This document shows positions 25,951 to 35,194 of a DNA stretch of 64,000 bases, piece after piece. The stretch covers positions 1 through 64,000 of the forward strand of contig NZ_JAHESC010000006.1 in NCBI RefSeq assembly GCF_018598185.1, in the 5' to 3' direction. The stretch is from Dawidia soli (GTDB lineage: Bacteria; Bacteroidota; Bacteroidia; Cytophagales; Cyclobacteriaceae). The notes below the pieces were generated by a model that saw only the letters and a list, made by a program, of their open reading frames with translations, had not been told where the DNA came from and ran no database searches. Position 1 is the first letter of the stretch; each line of letters begins with the position of its first letter. The position numbers and the translations under genes are program-made.

Positions 25951-27600
25951 TTAAGCCTTTTTCCTCTCTTTGTAACCGGGCCCCCGGACCACGCGTCCCG
26001 GTTTGGCGCCTGTGTGCTCACCCTGGCTCAAAACCTGCACGCCGTTTACGAACACGTGCACCATGCCCGTGGCATATTGCTTGGGCTTTTCAAAGGTGGC
26101 ATGGTCCTGAATTTTGGCGGCGTCAAAAACGGCTATGTCGGCAAAATAGCCGGGCTTCAGCAGTCCACGCTTTTTGATCTTGAGGTTGGTGGCGGGCAGG
26201 TAGGTCAGCCGTCGTATGACGTCTTCCAGCGGCGCGAGCTTTTCGTCACGCACATACCGTCCCAGCACCCGGGCAAAGGTGCCGTAGGTACGGGGGTGTG
26301 TACCTTCCTCTAAATTCTGCGGGCTGATGGCCTCCGAACCGGCGTCGGAACCAAAGCTCACATAGGGCAACCGTATGATCCGGCGAATGTTGTCTTCCGA
26401 TTGCAGATAGTATATCGCCTCAATGCGCGACTTGTCGCGCACGATGAGATCGATCACGGTCTCGTCGGCGTTCTTGCCGTGCAGACGGGCCACTTCGTCC
26501 AGGCGTTTGCCTTTATACAACCGGTTGAGCGAGTCTAACCGGAAGCCCATCAGCACGACGTTGACCGGATCAGAGTTTTTATAGGGAATGCCCATCTCCA
26601 TTTCGTAGAGCACCTTCTTGCGGATCTCGGGCTTGCGCAGGCGGGCGCGCATTTCTTTCGCGCCACCTTCCTGCACCCAGCTGGGCAGGCGCGAGGTAAG
26701 GCCGGTGCCGCTCGCGCTGTAGGGATACATATTCGCCGTGACCTTTACTCCCGCGCCCCGCGCGCTGTCGATCTTGTCCAACAGCGTGTCGATCTTATTC
26801 CAGTTGCGCGCAATGTTGATCTTCATGTGATATACTTCCGCATGTACGGCGGCTTCGCGGGCAATGCGCAGCGTTTCGTTCAGCGCGTCGACGATAAAGT
26901 CGCCTTCACTGCGCATGTGGGTTATATACATGCCTTTGTAGCGCCCGGCCACACCGGCCAGCGCGATCAGCTCTTCGGTGGAAGCATAGGTGGCGGGCGG
27001 GTAGATCAGCGATGTGCCCAGCCCCATGGCACCCTCCTCCATGGCTTGCTGCACCAGCTGCTTCATTTCCTGCAGCTCGGCATCGGTAGGCTTACGGTTG
27101 GCATAGCCCATGACGTAGTTGCGCACGGAGGTCTGGCCCACGAAGGATGCGATGTTGGGTGTAACACCCTTCTTCATGGCCCATTTGAAATAGCCATCCA
27201 GGGTAGTCCAGAGGCTGTCGGGGGGTGTTTTGCTTTTGCGTTTTATGGGGCCCGGCGACCAGCCTTCACCAAAGACCTCGAGCGTAACGCCTTGCTTGAT
27301 GTCGCTCATCGAGCGGCCGTCCTTCAGCAGGCTTTGATCGGCCCAGCTGAGCATGTTGATAAAGCCCGGCGTAATGGCCAGGCCGGCAATGTTGATCTCT
27401 TTTTTGCCGGTGGCGTCGGGCAGATTGCCGACGGCCGCGATGGTATCGCCTTGTATGGCTACATCGCCGACAAACGGTGTGCCGCCGGTGCCATCATAGA
27501 TGGTGCCTTGCCGCAGAATGAGGTCGTATTGTTTTTTGGGCCGGGGTATACAGGCTAATGCCACAAATACAGCGGCAGCGCCCCAAATAAAATAACGCAT
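25951..27600 (-). CDS. D-aminoacylase-like amidohydrolase, lipoprotein
   Basis: 549 residues; lipobox ALAC with Cys17. Amidohydrolase superfamily of the N-acyl-D-amino-acid deacylase type: YDLILRQGTIYDGTGGTP, GLAITPGFIN, ITHMRSEGD, EVYHMKI, SFGSDAGSEA, and the C-terminal KPGYFADIAVFDAAKI/MVHVFVNGVQV closing sheet. The canonical HxH of strand 1 (PGFIDxHTH) is replaced by PGFINMLSWAD, while the later His, His and Asp ligands remain, so metal use is altered or single. Likely acts in the periplasm or at the membrane on D-amino-acid derivatives; substrate unproven. Confidence 0.85.
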   Translation of the reverse strand: MRYFIWGAAAVFVALACIPRPKKQYDLILRQGTIYDGTGGTPFVGDVAIQGDTIAAVGNLPDATGKKEINIAGLAITPGFINMLSWADQSLLKDGRSMSDIKQGVTLEVFGEGWSPGPIKRKSKTPPDSLWTTLDGYFKWAMKKGVTPNIASFVGQTSVRNYVMGYANRKPTDAELQEMKQLVQQAMEEGAMGLGTSLIYPPATYASTEELIALAGVAGRYKGMYITHMRSEGDFIVDALNETLRIAREAAVHAEVYHMKINIARNWNKIDTLLDKIDSARGAGVKVTANMYPYSASGTGLTSRLPSWVQEGGAKEMRARLRKPEIRKKVLYEMEMGIPYKNSDPVNVVLMGFRLDSLNRLYKGKRLDEVARLHGKNADETVIDLIVRDKSRIEAIYYLQSEDNIRRIIRLPYVSFGSDAGSEAISPQNLEEGTHPRTYGTFARVLGRYVRDEKLAPLEDVIRRLTYLPATNLKIKKRGLLKPGYFADIAVFDAAKIQDHATFEKPKQYATGMVHVFVNGVQVLSQGEHTGAKPGRVVRGPGYKERKKA

Positions 27601-27682
27601 GAGGGTAAATGTAAAAAGTGTACGATGATAGCAAGGATTGCCGAGAAAAGAAACGCGATGTAAGAAACACGCGTGAACTTCG

Positions 27683-28426
27683 TCAGCTGATCTCGCCCAG
27701 GCGCAGGAATATGGGGAAGCGCACCGTTTTGGTTTCGTTTTCAGACCAATACGGTTGCAACCGCCCGCACAATTCCGGTACCGGATTCACGCCCGTGATG
27801 CGGGTGTATTTTTGCGTGGCGGACCAACTTTCCAGATAGCCCGCCAAGTGGTCGAGCGTCCAGGCTACGTCGATGTGGAACCCGGGCGAAGGTATTTCGG
27901 GAAACGGGAACGGGATTGTCAGGTAACGTTCTTCCACCAGCTTGCGTGCATCATCCCAATACGGGCCTACAATGCGGCTATAAAAGTCGTGGATGATCTC
28001 GTCTATGACCGGTTCGATGTGTAGAAAAGCATACCCCCACACGGCCAGTAGCCCACCGGGTGCGCCGGTGCGGCGTACCTCCTGGTAGAACGCGTGTGTA
28101 TCAAACCAATGCAGGGCTTGTGCTACGGTAATGAGGTCGAACCGTCCGTCGGCAAAAGCGGTCTTTTCGGCGGACGCTACCGAGTAGGTAATGTTGTCCG
28201 CGCGGTAGGCGTTGTCGAGCTGCTGCTGACTGATGTCGGTGGCGTCTACGTGCTGGAAGTGTTGCGCCAGGTGTCGTGCAACCTGTCCGTTGCCGGTGGC
28301 GCAATCCCAGGCGCGGCGGCGCTTGCCCAGGTGCCGGAAGATAAAATCGTACAAGGCTGCCGGGTATGCCGGTCGGAAAGCGGCATATACTTTGGCGTGT
28401 CCTGAGAAGTAGTCTTTGTGTTCCAT
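27683..28426 (-). CDS. class I SAM-dependent methyltransferase
   Basis: 247 residues. Motif I is RAWDCATGNGQVARHL (about 38-53), with DATDISQQQLDNA as the acidic loop and FDLITVAQALHWFD as motif IV, typical of Methyltransf_11-like enzymes of unknown substrate. The N terminus HKDYFSGHAKVYAAFRPAYP is characteristic of this subgroup. It lies downstream of aspS on the same strand, but a long hairpin stands between them and only ten bases before its start. Confidence 0.85.
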   Translation of the reverse strand: MEHKDYFSGHAKVYAAFRPAYPAALYDFIFRHLGKRRRAWDCATGNGQVARHLAQHFQHVDATDISQQQLDNAYRADNITYSVASAEKTAFADGRFDLITVAQALHWFDTHAFYQEVRRTGAPGGLLAVWGYAFLHIEPVIDEIIHDFYSRIVGPYWDDARKLVEERYLTIPFPFPEIPSPGFHIDVAWTLDHLAGYLESWSATQKYTRITGVNPVPELCGRLQPYWSENETKTVRFPIFLRLGEIS

Positions 28427-28436
28427 CGCCAGACGT

Positions 28437-28490
28437 GTTATCCGTTACAAAGGCCTTCGCAAAACGGGGTGGGCCTTTGTAGCGGATAAC
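28437..28490. other. long hairpin between aspS and the methyltransferase gene
   Basis: Arms of 19 bp, GTTATCCGTTACAAAGGCC and GGCCTTTGTAGCGGATAAC, pair completely with one G-U; the loop is 16 bases. There is no T run on either strand. It would sit in the mRNA directly before the methyltransferase start on the minus strand and could shield or process that site. Confidence 0.75.
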
Positions 28491-28503
28491 GGGGAAGTAT
28501 GGC

Positions 28504-30252
28504 TTAAAGTTTAATGCTAAGCGACAACTCGTTCAATTGTTCCTGTGAAATGGTGGAAGGGGAGTCGATCATCACATCCTTGCCGGCGTTGTTCTTGGGG
28601 AACGCGATAAAGTCGCGGATCGAATCGGCGCCTCCGAAGATGGAGCACAAGCGGTCGAAGCCGAAGGCGATGCCCCCGTGTGGCGGCGCACCGTACTCAA
28701 ACGCCTCCATCAGGAAGCCGAACTGCTTGCGTGCCTCTTCTTCGCTGAAGCCCAAATGGCTGAACATCAGTTGTTGCGTGGCGGCGTCGTGTATACGGAT
28801 CGAGCCACCGCCCACTTCCGTACCGTTGATCACCATGTCGTACGCATTGGCCCGTACCTTGCCGGGGTTGGTGTCCAGCAAGCCGATGTCTTCCGGTTTT
28901 GGCGACGTGAACGGGTGGTGCATGGCGTGATAACGTTTTGTTTCTTCGTTCCACTCCAGCAGCGGGAAGTCGATCACCCACAGGGCGGAGAACTTGTTTT
29001 TGTCGCGCAGGCCCAGGCGCTCGCCCACCAACAGGCGAAGCTCGTTCAGCTGCTTGCGTGTGGTGTCTGTTTCACCGGCCATCAGCAGGATCAGGTCGCC
29101 CGGCTGTGCGCCGAACATATCGGCCCACGCTTTCAGGTCGTCGGCGCTATAGAACTTATCGACAGACGACTTCAGGCTGCCGTCGCTTTTGTATTGTAGA
29201 TATACCAGGCCCTTCGCGCCGATCTGCGGACGCTTTACATATTCCGTCAGCTCGTCTATCTGCTTGCGCGTATACTCTGCGCAACCTTTTGCACAAATAC
29301 CCACTACCAGGTCAGCGCTTTCAAAGACGGGAAAGCTCTTGCCTTTGGTCAGCGCGGTGATCTCTACGAACTTCATGTCAAAGCGTGTGTCGGGTTTGTC
29401 AGAGCCGTACAGCTTCATGGCGTCGTCGTAGAACATGCGCGGTACCGACGGCAGGTCAATGCCCTTCACGTTTTTGAAGAGGTGGCGCACCAGGCCTTCG
29501 AATGTGTTGAGAATATCTTCCTGCGTGATAAACGACATCTCGCAGTCGATCTGCGTAAACTCCGGCTGGCGGTCTGCCCGCAGGTCTTCATCGCGGAAGC
29601 ACTTAACAATTTGATAATACCGGTCGAAGCCCGACACCATGAGCAGCTGCTTGAATGTTTGGGGCGACTGCGGCAGCGCATAGAACTCGCCACCGTGCAC
29701 ACGCGAAGGCACAACAAAGTCGCGCGCGCCTTCCGGCGTAGACTTGATCAGCACAGGCGTCTCTACCTCAATAAAATTTTGCGCGTCCAGGTAGGTGCGT
29801 GTCTGCTGGGCCATCTTGTGGCGCAGCTGGAGCTTTTCCCGCACGATGTTCCGGCGCAGGTCCAGGTAACGGTATTTCATGCGCAGCTCATCGCCGCCGT
29901 CGGTTTCATCTTCAATGGTAAAGGGCGGCAGTTTGGCGGCATTCAGCACGGTGATCCTGGTCGCCTTGATCTCGATATCGCCGGTGGGGATCTTGTCGTT
30001 CTTTGCCGGGCGCTCGACTACGGTGCCTTCTACCAGTATCACATATTCACGGCCCAGGTTACGGCTGCTTTCCAGCAGGGCAGGGTCTGTCTTGCCCTCT
30101 TCAAAGATCAGTTGGGTAATGCCATAACGGTCGCGGAGGTCGATCCAAAGCACGCTGCCTTTGTCGCGCAGGCGTTGTACCCAGCCTGCGAGGGTTACTT
30201 GCTTATTGACGTCAGTAATTCTCAATTCACCGCAAGTGTGGGTTCGTAACAT
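28504..30252 (-). CDS. aspS: aspartyl-tRNA synthetase
   Basis: 582-residue class IIb synthetase. OB-fold anticodon domain at the N terminus ([44 protein letters not shown]), then motif 2 ([23 protein letters not shown]), the bacterial GAD insertion in the middle, and motif 3 ([15 protein letters not shown]). The flipping-loop and Asp-binding segments ([13 protein letters not shown]) are present. Length is normal for bacterial AspRS. It is divergent from a small secreted-protein gene with only 56 bases between them. Confidence 0.98.
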   Translation of the reverse strand: MLRTHTCGELRITDVNKQVTLAGWVQRLRDKGSVLWIDLRDRYGITQLIFEEGKTDPALLESSRNLGREYVILVEGTVVERPAKNDKIPTGDIEIKATRITVLNAAKLPPFTIEDETDGGDELRMKYRYLDLRRNIVREKLQLRHKMAQQTRTYLDAQNFIEVETPVLIKSTPEGARDFVVPSRVHGGEFYALPQSPQTFKQLLMVSGFDRYYQIVKCFRDEDLRADRQPEFTQIDCEMSFITQEDILNTFEGLVRHLFKNVKGIDLPSVPRMFYDDAMKLYGSDKPDTRFDMKFVEITALTKGKSFPVFESADLVVGICAKGCAEYTRKQIDELTEYVKRPQIGAKGLVYLQYKSDGSLKSSVDKFYSADDLKAWADMFGAQPGDLILLMAGETDTTRKQLNELRLLVGERLGLRDKNKFSALWVIDFPLLEWNEETKRYHAMHHPFTSPKPEDIGLLDTNPGKVRANAYDMVINGTEVGGGSIRIHDAATQQLMFSHLGFSEEEARKQFGFLMEAFEYGAPPHGGIAFGFDRLCSIFGGADSIRDFIAFPKNNAGKDVMIDSPSTISQEQLNELSLSIKL

Positions 30253-30308
30253 GTGAGTTTTAATTAATTTAGCCGCGAATTTAACAATACTTTGTCTCTC
30301 ACCGCGCT

Positions 30309-30875
30309 ATGCTAAAAATTAAAAGTACGCTCTTTAAGGGGTTGATGCTGTTGGTGTTGACTTGTCTGGCCGCCGACAAGCCGAAGCTCATGAAAATGAA
30401 GGTGAACGACCGGATCACCGTCTCCATACCGCGCGACTGGCACGCCATGGATGCCATGGACTTTACGCAGCGCTATCCATCCGTGCGTGCGCCACTGGCG
30501 GCCTATACCGATGCCGACCGGCAAGTCGATTTCAGTGTAAACATTTCCGCCACGCAATGGCCCGATACCAATCACGAGATCGCCCGGCAATTTTTTAAAG
30601 CAAGCCTCCGGAACATGTTCGACCAGATCACATTCCTGCAGGAGGGCGTGCGCGAGGTGAACAAAAAGAAGTTCATCTATTTCGAGTTCGAGTCGCGCAT
30701 GAACGGCAACCAGCGGCAGGAAGGGCAACGCGATGCCATCGGCAAGTATACCTACATACAATATTACCTCGAGCCGGGGCGCACGCTGGTGTTCTCTTTC
30801 AACTGCCCACGCCGTATGAAAGAAGACTGGAAGGAAACCGCCGCCGCCATGATGCAGCGCATCAAGGTCAACTAA
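30309..30875 (+). CDS. uncharacterised secreted protein
   Basis: 188 residues. It has an N-terminal signal peptide (MLKIKSTLFKGLMLLVLTCLA) and a compact mature domain with KVNDRITVSIPRDWHAMDAMDF and the aromatic C-terminal strand YTYIQYYLEPGRTLVFSFNC. The pattern resembles small PsbP/DUF1795-like folds, but I cannot assign a family. It lies nine bases before tadA and is probably co-transcribed with it. The Cys in the signal region is not in a good lipobox. Confidence 0.75.
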   Translation: MLKIKSTLFKGLMLLVLTCLAADKPKLMKMKVNDRITVSIPRDWHAMDAMDFTQRYPSVRAPLAAYTDADRQVDFSVNISATQWPDTNHEIARQFFKASLRNMFDQITFLQEGVREVNKKKFIYFEFESRMNGNQRQEGQRDAIGKYTYIQYYLEPGRTLVFSFNCPRRMKEDWKETAAAMMQRIKVN

Positions 30876-30884
30876 CCACACGCC

Positions 30885-31328
30885 ATGGATCTGTACTCAG
30901 ACGAATACTTCATGCGCGAGGCGCTCAAAGAAGCGGCCAAGGCGCTGGCCATAGAAGAGGTGCCCGTGGGGGCCGTGGTCGTGTGTAAGAACCGCATCAT
31001 TGCCCGCGCCCACAACCAGACCGAGAAACTGACCGACGCCACGGCCCATGCCGAGATGCTGGCTGTTACGGCGGCCGCCAATTACCTGGGCTCGAAATAC
31101 CTGTCGGAGTGTACGTTATATGTCACGCTCGAGCCCTGTGTTATGTGCTCGGGGGCGCTGCACTGGGTTCAATTACAAAAGCTGGTATTTGGCGCGTCTG
31201 ACCTGCAGCGGGGTTACAGCCTGGTGTCCAGTCCTTTGCTGCATCCCAAAACGGAGGTCGTGCGGGGGGTACAGGCGGAGGAAAGCAAAAAACTGCTCGA
31301 GGATTTCTTCCGACGCATACGAAATTAG
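30885..31328 (+). CDS. tadA: tRNA-specific adenosine deaminase
   Basis: 147 residues. Converts A34 to inosine in tRNA-Arg(ACG), allowing decoding of CGN codons. The zinc/proton-shuttle motif THAE-like (DATAHAEML, about 48-56) and PCVMCSGAL (about 86-94) define the cytidine/deoxycytidylate deaminase fold. EVPVGAVVVCKNRIIARAHNQ is the conserved N-terminal strand. The C-terminal helix EESKKLLEDFFRRIR distinguishes TadA from other deaminases. Complete. Confidence 0.95.
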   Translation: MDLYSDEYFMREALKEAAKALAIEEVPVGAVVVCKNRIIARAHNQTEKLTDATAHAEMLAVTAAANYLGSKYLSECTLYVTLEPCVMCSGALHWVQLQKLVFGASDLQRGYSLVSSPLLHPKTEVVRGVQAEESKKLLEDFFRRIRN

Positions 31329-31386
31329 CCGGTTATCTATACTTTTGGGGTCCCGAACAAAAAACAACCGCAAAAATCAATATACA

Positions 31387-31752
31387 ATGGAAATAAAAGG
31401 AACAGTTATCCAACTACTGCAATTGCAAACCGGCATGGGGAAAAAAGGCCCCTGGAAGAAACAGGAATTTGTGATCGAGACCCAGGCACAATACCCCAAG
31501 AAAGTGTGCCTCTCGGCATGGGGAGATAAAGTAGATCAATACAACCTCTCTGTGGGCGACGTAGTGAATGTAGCCGTAGACCTCGAGAGCCGTGAGTATA
31601 ACGGTCGTTGGTACACGGAGGCACGTGCCTGGAAACTGGACAAAGTCGGCGGTGGCGGCAACCAAGGCAGCCGTGGTAACGACTTTCCCCCTCCGGGCGA
31701 CGAACCGTTCTCGAGCGGTGGTGGCCAGGCATCAGACGACCTGCCGTTCTAA
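31387..31752 (+). CDS. DUF3127 protein with SSB-like acidic tip
   Basis: 121 residues. The DUF3127 domain (MEIKGTVIQLLQLQTGMGKKGPWKKQEFVIETQAQYPKK... LSAWGDKVDQYNLSVGDVVNVAVDLESREYNGRWYTEARAW, about 1-85) has a five-strand pattern compatible with an OB fold. A Gly/Pro-rich linker follows, ending in SDDLPF, which copies the SSB C-terminal tip (DDDIPF) that recruits repair and replication proteins. The start is the ATG at the conserved MEIKG; a longer upstream frame only reads through tadA out of frame. Confidence 0.9.
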   Translation: MEIKGTVIQLLQLQTGMGKKGPWKKQEFVIETQAQYPKKVCLSAWGDKVDQYNLSVGDVVNVAVDLESREYNGRWYTEARAWKLDKVGGGGNQGSRGNDFPPPGDEPFSSGGGQASDDLPF

Positions 31753-31816
31753 CCGGGGCAAATTAAATTTACAGAATCATCACGGTCCTGAAATTTTCTT
31801 CGGTCGTGCAGGGTTG

Positions 31817-31824
31817 TATATTTG
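31817..31824 (+). promoter_or_regulatory. sodA promoter, -7 box TATATTTG
   Basis: TATATTTG matches TAnnTTTG; TTTTCTTCGG 20 bases upstream may serve as the -33 element. It would give a leader of about 70 bases before sodA. Confidence 0.5.
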
Positions 31825-31899
31825 ACATCCCCTACGGGTCCACTTTTTGGATGCAACCGGGAGTACACTATGTTCAACCTCATAAAATAACAAACAACT

Positions 31900-32508
31900 A
31901 TGGCTTTTACATTGCCTGCGCTGCCGTATGCAGCTAATGCACTTGAACCACACATCGATGCCAAAACAATGGAGATCCACCATGGTAAGCATCATAACGC
32001 GTATGTTACAAACCTGAACACGGCTATTGCCGGCACCGATGCCGAGAAGCTGAGCCTGGAGGAGATCAATAAAAATATTTCCAAGTATCCTGCTGCTGTG
32101 CGTAACAACGGCGGTGGCCACTTCAACCACAGCCTGTTCTGGACGATCCTCGGCCCCAACGCCGGCGGTGCTCCGACCGGTGCGTTGGCCGAAGCGATCA
32201 ATGCTGCCTTCGGTAGCTTTGATGAATTCAAAACGAAGTTTACCGCAGCGGCTACCGGCCGCTTTGGTTCAGGCTGGGCCTGGTTGATCGTAGACGGTAG
32301 CAAGAAGCTGCAGATCACGTCAACCCCGAACCAGGACAATCCCCTGATGGATGTTGCCGAAGTAAAAGGCACGCCGATCCTGGGCCTCGACGTTTGGGAA
32401 CACGCCTACTACCTGCACTACCAGAACCGTCGCCCGGACTATATCGCGGCGTTCTGGAACGTGGTGAACTGGGCGGAAGTGACCAAGCGTTTTGACGCAG
32501 CCAAGTAA
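31900..32508 (+). CDS. sodA: superoxide dismutase, Fe/Mn family
   Basis: 202-residue cytosolic enzyme that dismutates superoxide. Metal ligands are His27 (MEIHHGKHH), His77 ([10 protein letters not shown]), Asp164 and His168 ([20 protein letters not shown]). Glycine before HFNH and the Gln in STPNQDNPL are the pattern usually seen in Mn or cambialistic enzymes, hence sodA rather than sodB, with some doubt. It has its own promoter and terminator and so forms a single-gene unit. Confidence 0.97.
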   Translation: MAFTLPALPYAANALEPHIDAKTMEIHHGKHHNAYVTNLNTAIAGTDAEKLSLEEINKNISKYPAAVRNNGGGHFNHSLFWTILGPNAGGAPTGALAEAINAAFGSFDEFKTKFTAAATGRFGSGWAWLIVDGSKKLQITSTPNQDNPLMDVAEVKGTPILGLDVWEHAYYLHYQNRRPDYIAAFWNVVNWAEVTKRFDAAK

Positions 32509-32537
32509 TACCGACGGTAATTCACCGGTATAAAAAG

Positions 32538-32568
32538 AAGCCTCTGCCAATCCGGCGGAGGCTTTTTT
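32538..32568 (+). terminator. terminator after sodA
   Basis: AAGCCTCTGCC pairs with GGCGGAGGCTT (one G-U) around AATCC, followed by a run of T. Confidence 0.88.
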
Positions 32569-32937
32569 ATTCCCTGTGTAAAGGATGTTACAACTTATAT
32601 ATAAAGGATGGCCGCCGCCATTCGTCGATAAAGACAGTATCCCAACGGTTAGAATAACGCATGTAATATTGTAGGCAGGATAATCGGATTTTTTAAACGT
32701 CAGCAAGGCGAACAGGCCAATTTGTACTCCTTTGGGGCTTTTGGCGCCCGGTCGCCAGTGGCCCATCAGCGCTGTACCACCAGCGAACACGTCCGTTTTG
32801 CGGGGTACGGTTCGCTTTTATACCGCCCCTGCGGCAGTCTGACCTAAAATGATACTATAGGGTCGGCGGCCGATTCATACAACTATTCGCGCAATTTAGT
32901 TCCTGCCCGTATACTTGTCGTAAAATTAAACCGACAT
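32569..32937. other. non-coding region before an acidic lipoprotein gene
   Basis: No gene is supported here; the minus-strand frame crossing it starts in this gap and runs antisense into sodA. Near the right end GTATACTTG (one mismatch to TAnnTTTG) may be the promoter of the next gene. No RNA gene or repeat is evident. Confidence 0.6.
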
Positions 32938-34254
32938 ATGAATAAACCTTTTCTAAAGTTTACTGCGTTCTTCCTGGCCGGTGCCATGTTAGTAGCTTGC
33001 GGTAGCGACGACGACGTCACTAAGAGCAACGACGAAACCGGCGCGGAATTCCCCACGGAGTTTTCCGACCTCACTGTTGAAGAAAACAAATCAAAGCTCC
33101 AGGACAACGGTATCGAGTTTACCAATAGCGTAGAGACCCTGAAGAACTCTTCGGGTATCGAAACAAGCATTGCTTTCGCGGGTTTCGCGGCTGACGGCGA
33201 CCTGGAAGTAGGCGGCCGTAAGTCTGCTCTTCCGATCTTTGACCTGGTAAATAACCTGCGCAACTTTGCTCAAAACGACAGGCCTGTAGACAAGACCCTG
33301 GGAGGCCTTCGCACCAGTGCAGAGGTTGAGTCGATCCAGGCTGAACTCGACAATGCTGCCGGTACCTATACTTACAACGGCCAGGGCTGGGACTACGTAG
33401 CCGCCGCTTCGGGCAAGATCGTGTTCAAATTCCCTTCGAAAGACAACGGAACAACCAACAACGCCGAATACACCATCTACGGATATACCGGTGTTAACGT
33501 AACCAACAGCGCTATTGACGGCGAAGGCTATACAGGCGAATACCCCACGGGTCTGAAGATCGACCTGGCCATCGACGGTCAGAAAAAACTGGAGTACTCG
33601 TTTGCTGCTGCCTACAACAGCAAAGGCGAGCCTACTTCGCTGACAATCGCTGTGAAAGTAGACGCTTTCGTACTGGCGTATGAAGTAAGCAACGATGTTT
33701 CGAAAGCATCGGTACGCTACTCGCTGAAAGAAAACGATAAGAACCTCTATGTACTGGGGGCTGATGCCGAAGGCAACTTTGATACCGATAACATCGAGGA
33801 CTCAAACGGCGGTGATGACGTAGTGAACAAAGGAACGATCTACTTCCAGCTGTTAAACATCAAGTTCTCAGGCGAGATCGATGTAAAGGCCCTGATGACT
33901 GCGCTCGAAGCGATTCCTCAAATGGAGGATGATCTGGAGGAAGAGAAAGCTGAAGCTGCTGCTTACAATGCCAACACCCAAATGGTCATCTTCTACGCCG
34001 ACTCAAAGAAGAAAATTGCAGAAGGTGAAGTCGTAGCGGTTACAAAAACAGATACATACACATACCAAGACTGCGAATGGGTTGATGAAATCCAGGATTG
34101 GATTTGTGAGGAAAAAGAATACACAGACGTGTACAATACAAAAGATCTCCAGCTTGTATTTGCTGACGAATCCAGAATGTCAATCGAGACGTACATCGAA
34201 AGCGGTTTCGGAGAGCTGACCAACAAGCTCGAAGAACTCCTCGGAGAAGAATAA
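32938..34254 (+). CDS. uncharacterised acidic lipoprotein
   Basis: 438 residues. Lipobox LVAC (Cys21) followed by GSDDD, an acidic +2/+5 region like the lipoprotein surface-export signal of Bacteroidota, so it may be exposed on the cell surface. The mature chain is strongly acidic and mostly beta (repeated strands in 130-260). A Glu/Ala helical stretch is near 325-345, and a pair of Cys lies in TYQDCEWVDEIQDWICEEKEY. I do not recognise a family. It stands alone between terminators; base composition matches its neighbours. Confidence 0.8.
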   Translation: MNKPFLKFTAFFLAGAMLVACGSDDDVTKSNDETGAEFPTEFSDLTVEENKSKLQDNGIEFTNSVETLKNSSGIETSIAFAGFAADGDLEVGGRKSALPIFDLVNNLRNFAQNDRPVDKTLGGLRTSAEVESIQAELDNAAGTYTYNGQGWDYVAAASGKIVFKFPSKDNGTTNNAEYTIYGYTGVNVTNSAIDGEGYTGEYPTGLKIDLAIDGQKKLEYSFAAAYNSKGEPTSLTIAVKVDAFVLAYEVSNDVSKASVRYSLKENDKNLYVLGADAEGNFDTDNIEDSNGGDDVVNKGTIYFQLLNIKFSGEIDVKALMTALEAIPQMEDDLEEEKAEAAAYNANTQMVIFYADSKKKIAEGEVVAVTKTDTYTYQDCEWVDEIQDWICEEKEYTDVYNTKDLQLVFADESRMSIETYIESGFGELTNKLEELLGEE

Positions 34255-34288
34255 ATTTTTCTAACACCTGAGTTGATTTTTGTACAGG

Positions 34289-34311
34289 AAGGCTGCCCGA
34301 AAGGCAGCCTT
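34289..34311. terminator. terminator between convergent genes
   Basis: AAGGCTGCC and GGCAGCCTT form a perfect 9-bp stem around CGAAA, with T residues on the right and A-rich sequence limited on the left. It serves the lipoprotein gene and perhaps the DUF4249 gene from the other side. Confidence 0.75.
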
Positions 34312-34324
34312 TTCTGGTTATGCC

Positions 34325-35191
34325 CTACCGGATAATCGTTCTGTAATACGTCGAGCCGTAACCGCCCCAAACACCCAATACATTGTCGCCCTTGATATTC
34401 GAGAGGATGTCATTTCCGGAGGAAGCAAACGGATTACCCACCACGTAAAGCTCTCGTTCCAACGTTCGCCAGAAATCAAAGTGACTACGGTCTATCGAAC
34501 AGGCTTTAATAAACACAGTGTCACCGCGCGAAAAGTAAAGATCGTCCACAATGTTGGTAAAATCGTCCGGCCCGCGCAAAATGGTGAACGTAAACTGCTT
34601 GCCGTTAAAATACTGGTCGCCCACCGCAGATTGATACATCGGGATATACCGGTCGTCGGTCGTTTGTCGTTGTGTAAACACGCGGTAATAGTTGGCCACG
34701 TCGGGCGGATCCGATAATCGTCCGTAGAGATACCCCAGCGAATCCTTGCCCGGCGTCAGCTCAAACCAGAGTGAGTCAAGACTCGGTGGCGTGGGTATCG
34801 TCGTTGTCGCGGTGTAGCGTTTGCCCTTCAGGTCGATGGTCAATGTATAGGTCTTGCCTACCTCGCCGCGCATCGTATTTGCCTCATACACATACGGCGG
34901 GAAGAACCCCCGGTTGGGCTGTAGTGTTAAAACTTCCTGGTGTTCGCCGTCGCTTACTGTCACCTTCGCCGTTGTTTCCATCAGCTTTCGGATAGAGGCG
35001 GAGTCGATATTGTCAAAGTATGACGCACTGTGGCTCAGTACCACCCGGGGTGGTTGTCTGTTTTCAATAGCGCCATCCACGACCAGTTTAGGTGTATAGT
35101 CCAGCTCGTCGAGATCGGTCTCCGGCGTACACCCGTGCAACAGGCCGAGGGCGGGCAACGCGAAGAGCAGAAAAACATAGCAACGCTTCAT
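34325..35191 (-). CDS. DUF4249 lipoprotein, partner of the TonB receptor
   Basis: 288 residues with lipobox LHGC (Cys21). DUF4249 is recognised by LVVDGAIENRQPPRVVLSHSASYFD near the start, GEVGKTYTLTIDLKGKRYTATTTIPTPPSLDSL in the middle and NPFASSGNDILSNIKGDNVLGVWGGYGSTYY at the end. These proteins are encoded next to CarboxypepD_reg TonB receptors in Bacteroidota and are thought to be surface accessory lipoproteins. Here it follows its receptor by three bases on the same strand. Substrate unknown. Confidence 0.88.
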   Translation of the reverse strand: MKRCYVFLLFALPALGLLHGCTPETDLDELDYTPKLVVDGAIENRQPPRVVLSHSASYFDNIDSASIRKLMETTAKVTVSDGEHQEVLTLQPNRGFFPPYVYEANTMRGEVGKTYTLTIDLKGKRYTATTTIPTPPSLDSLWFELTPGKDSLGYLYGRLSDPPDVANYYRVFTQRQTTDDRYIPMYQSAVGDQYFNGKQFTFTILRGPDDFTNIVDDLYFSRGDTVFIKACSIDRSHFDFWRTLERELYVVGNPFASSGNDILSNIKGDNVLGVWGGYGSTYYRTIIR

Positions 35192-35194
35192 ATA

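Noticed and set aside
32320-32790. Minus-strand frame covering the sodA 3' end and the following gap
   Set aside because: Antisense to sodA and its terminator, without family features.
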